In this document: positions 62,231-64,000 of the stretch, piece by piece
Layout of the letters: each line of letters opens with the position of its first letter
How positions within the stretch are numbered: the stretch's first letter is position 1
Source: Zonotrichia leucophrys gambelii
Taxonomy: Eukaryota; Chordata; Aves; Passeriformes; Passerellidae
DNA: 64,000 nt
Assembly: GCF_028769735.1 (NCBI RefSeq)
Contig: NC_088200.1
Location: 70,651,268-70,715,267 of the forward strand
Direction: 5' to 3'
Notes under the pieces: generated by a model
The model's database searches: none
What the model was told of the DNA's origin: nothing
Seen by the model: the letters and a program-made list of their open reading frames with translations, nothing else
Program-made: the position numbers and the translations under genes

Positions 62231-62292
62231 ATAATATAATATAATATAATATAATATAATATAATATAATATAATATAATATAATATAATAT
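62231..62292. repeat. (TATAA)n microsatellite in LTR polyadenylation region
   Basis: About 12 ATAAT units just upstream of ATAATAAATC, expanded compared with the sister LTR at 57.4 kb, which has only a short TATAATATA-type stretch. Confidence 0.9.
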
Positions 62293-62639
62293 ATAATAAT
62301 AAATCTGCCTTCTGAGAACACGGAGCCAAATTCTCACCACTCACCTCCTCCTGGGGACTTCACAAACACCACAACCACCCTGTGCTCCCAACACTACAGA
62401 AAAAGGAGTAGATGAAGAACAAGAAGGAGATCAGACAGCACCCAAACTTTTCCATCTTGTCTCCTACCCAATTCCATCCTAAAAACCCAAAACTCTTTGA
62501 GTTTTTCACCCTGTGATAAACTCTACTACTGTCTGTTTCACGCACTCATAGATTCCAATTCATCCCAAAGTCATGGAGCCTTTTCCATGGACCAAAAGCA
62601 GTGTTCTCCTGGGAGTCAGGACTTCTCAGGACATACAGA

Positions 62640-62800
62640 GAAATATTCTCTGTGCCCTGGGTTCCAACAGCTCCCTTCAGCTACTGGAAAGCCACAGTGA
62701 GGTCACCCCAAAGATTCTCTTATCTAGGCTGAACAACCTCAATTCTCTCAGTTTTTCTTCACGGTAGAGCTGGCCCATCTCATTTTTGTGACAGGAAATA
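62640..62800 (-). mobile_element. CR1 LINE fragment, antisense
   Basis: GAGGTCACCCCAAAGATTCT, then TAGGCTGAACAACCTCAATT and CTCTCAGTTTTTCTTCACGG: the antisense CR1 end-of-ORF/3' UTR. Truncated at both sides. Confidence 0.75.
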
Positions 62801-64000
62801 CCTCCTGGTATGCTGAAGCCAGACCAAGCAACGCTAAGGCTGAGGATGAGGGACATGGAGCAGACCCAGCTTCCATGAGGAATGACACATCCTGCTGCAG
62901 ATGTTATCTGCAGATGTGCTGCAGCCCTCCCTGCCCCCAGAGAGCCACCAGGACTCTGAGGTCTGGGTAGTCCCCTATGTCACCAGACCCTGTATGTTGT
63001 TCATTTCACACTGTTCAACTGATCCTAGATTTTCTTTTCCAAGTCTTGCCATGGGAAAGAATTGTAAGTGAAATCTGTGACAGAGCTCTCTCTTTTCCTT
63101 TTTAATTTTTCCTTTGTTTTCCTCTATTTTACAAAGCACTCCAGATCCCCCCTCTGTCTGGGTGGATGATTACCCCTTATTTTCCTACCATGCTCTGCCA
63201 CTTTGTGGATTGGACATGGGAACACCAAACACCACCTTCTATCTTGTTCATGGCTTCCCCTGATGGCCAAGCCCACACACAAGAATGGCAGTTTTCCTAG
63301 GAATGACATCCAGCAGTTCATCAAATTGACTTGTCCCTTAGACACACCCAGCAATCCAGAGACAAAACCATGTAATCTCCTCTTCCTGTCCCCTGCTTTA
63401 CCAAGTGTAACAGTTCCTGCACAGAAATTGTGAGTAGAACCATTTCAGGTGGAAGACAGGGCAGTATTTTCCATCCTTGCCATTTTTCCATGAGTCTTGA
63501 TCCAATTTCAATTTAAGGAATCACGTTCTGGCCTCTCCCAGCCTCTAAATCCAGAGCCCTTTCTCCACATACATGCCCTCTTGTGTGACACCAACACCTA
63601 TCTTCAGGACTGGACTGGAAAGGTTTTCTCATCTCTGAAACTTGCTGAGGAATAAAAGAGAAGTTATTCTTCAATTGCTAAGTATTTTTAAAGATTAAGG
63701 GGTCCACAAAATACAACTAAAAGCAAACAGAAGTATCCAAAATAGCAATAAATCTTTGACTAGATAGTTTATGGAAATTTAGGCCTATCTCAATTCACCA
63801 TTAGACTCCAGCTTCCAAGGCCTATATATTCATATGCACATCATGAAGAAAAAAGCCCACCAAAAATCACTGAAATGGTTGATACCAACATTTCTTAAAA
63901 AATAAATTAAATTTAAAATATAACATTTCTCTATAACATTGGGAAATTTAAAAGTGTCTTTCATATCATATTTTCAAAAAAATTGACATTCATATCAATT
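62801..64000. other. Intergenic DNA to window end
   Basis: 62801-63650 is more GC-balanced and open in several short frames, none of them recognised. 63650-64000 is AT-rich. No gene or TE can be supported. Confidence 0.5.

Larger units (their letters stand above)
61208..62373 (+). mobile_element. ERV LTR, plus strand, split by a younger LTR
   Basis: Starts TGACATTTTCTGAAAAATCC and ends ACAAACACCACA, with ACCA on each side (61204-61207 and 62374-62377) as a likely 4-bp TSD. The body (61208-61486 plus 62224-62373, about 430 bp) has GAAGCTAAGAAGCCTCAG, CCAATCACAGCCAGC, TAGTATAGTT, then a (TATAA)n expansion and AATAAATCTGCCTTCTGAGA. It belongs to the same family group as the LTR at 57369-57750, though that copy has a 5-bp TSD, so the TSD length here is less certain. 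Confidence 0.75.

Noticed and set aside
1..64000. tRNA, rRNA or microRNA genes
   Set aside because: No tRNA B-box pattern with a foldable cloverleaf or rRNA-like stretch was found by eye; small RNAs cannot be excluded without computation.

Overview
This window looks like a gene-free stretch of a bird nuclear genome, most likely a songbird. I found no convincing protein-coding exon, tRNA, rRNA or other RNA gene. The reasons for calling it avian are: (1) the dominant old repeat is the CR1 LINE, seen as at least seven fragments on both strands, several with the 3'-end sequence typical of avian CR1; (2) LTRs of endogenous retroviruses resemble families I know from songbird genomes, with TG...CA ends and clear target-site duplications (TSDs) of 4, 5 or 6 bp; (3) the background is AT-rich and intergenic, rich in microsatellites. 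Nothing in the window has prokaryotic gene structure. The species assignment is inference.

Layout. 1-5 kb: a GC-rich block with inverted ends (153-1059), an old minus-strand LTR (about 1681-2166), a faint CR1 piece, and a complete 1.3-kb solo LTR with 5-bp TSDs (3728-5030). 5-15 kb: mostly unique AT-rich DNA with two CR1 fragments (12.7 and 13.1-13.5 kb), a double hairpin (10.04 kb) and a GATA/TATC hairpin (14.4 kb). 15-17.5 kb: a minus-strand solo LTR with 4-bp TSDs (15128-15963), then a 971-bp GGAA microsatellite. 17.5-31 kb: unique sequence, some of it resembling conserved non-coding DNA, with AT-rich and TGAA, ATATA and AAT microsatellites. 31.7-34 kb and 38.8-39.8 kb: very large purine/pyrimidine and ATTAT arrays. 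42-44.3 kb: ATT and TTC microsatellites, an LTR and a CR1 piece. 44.3-55.3 kb: unique AT-rich DNA.

55.3-62.8 kb is a nested graveyard of retroelements. A decayed sense CR1 (reverse-transcriptase region to 3' end) holds a 45-bp minisatellite and is split by a 382-bp LTR. An antisense CR1 is split by a 630-bp LTR that is a relative of the 15-kb LTR. A plus-strand LTR (61208-62373) is split by another LTR (61487-62223), which is itself split by a 113-bp insert. That insert is a 96% copy of single-looking DNA lying 3.13 kb upstream (58886-58998).

The most unusual signals are this 113-bp copied insert, a 700-bp pentanucleotide array that stays in perfect 5-bp register while built from three different 5-mers, a minus-strand (AAGGG)n array of more than 70 units next to (AAAAG)n, and a GGAA array carrying a higher-order 13-bp repeat. 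No genes act together here. Any function would be structural or regulatory.
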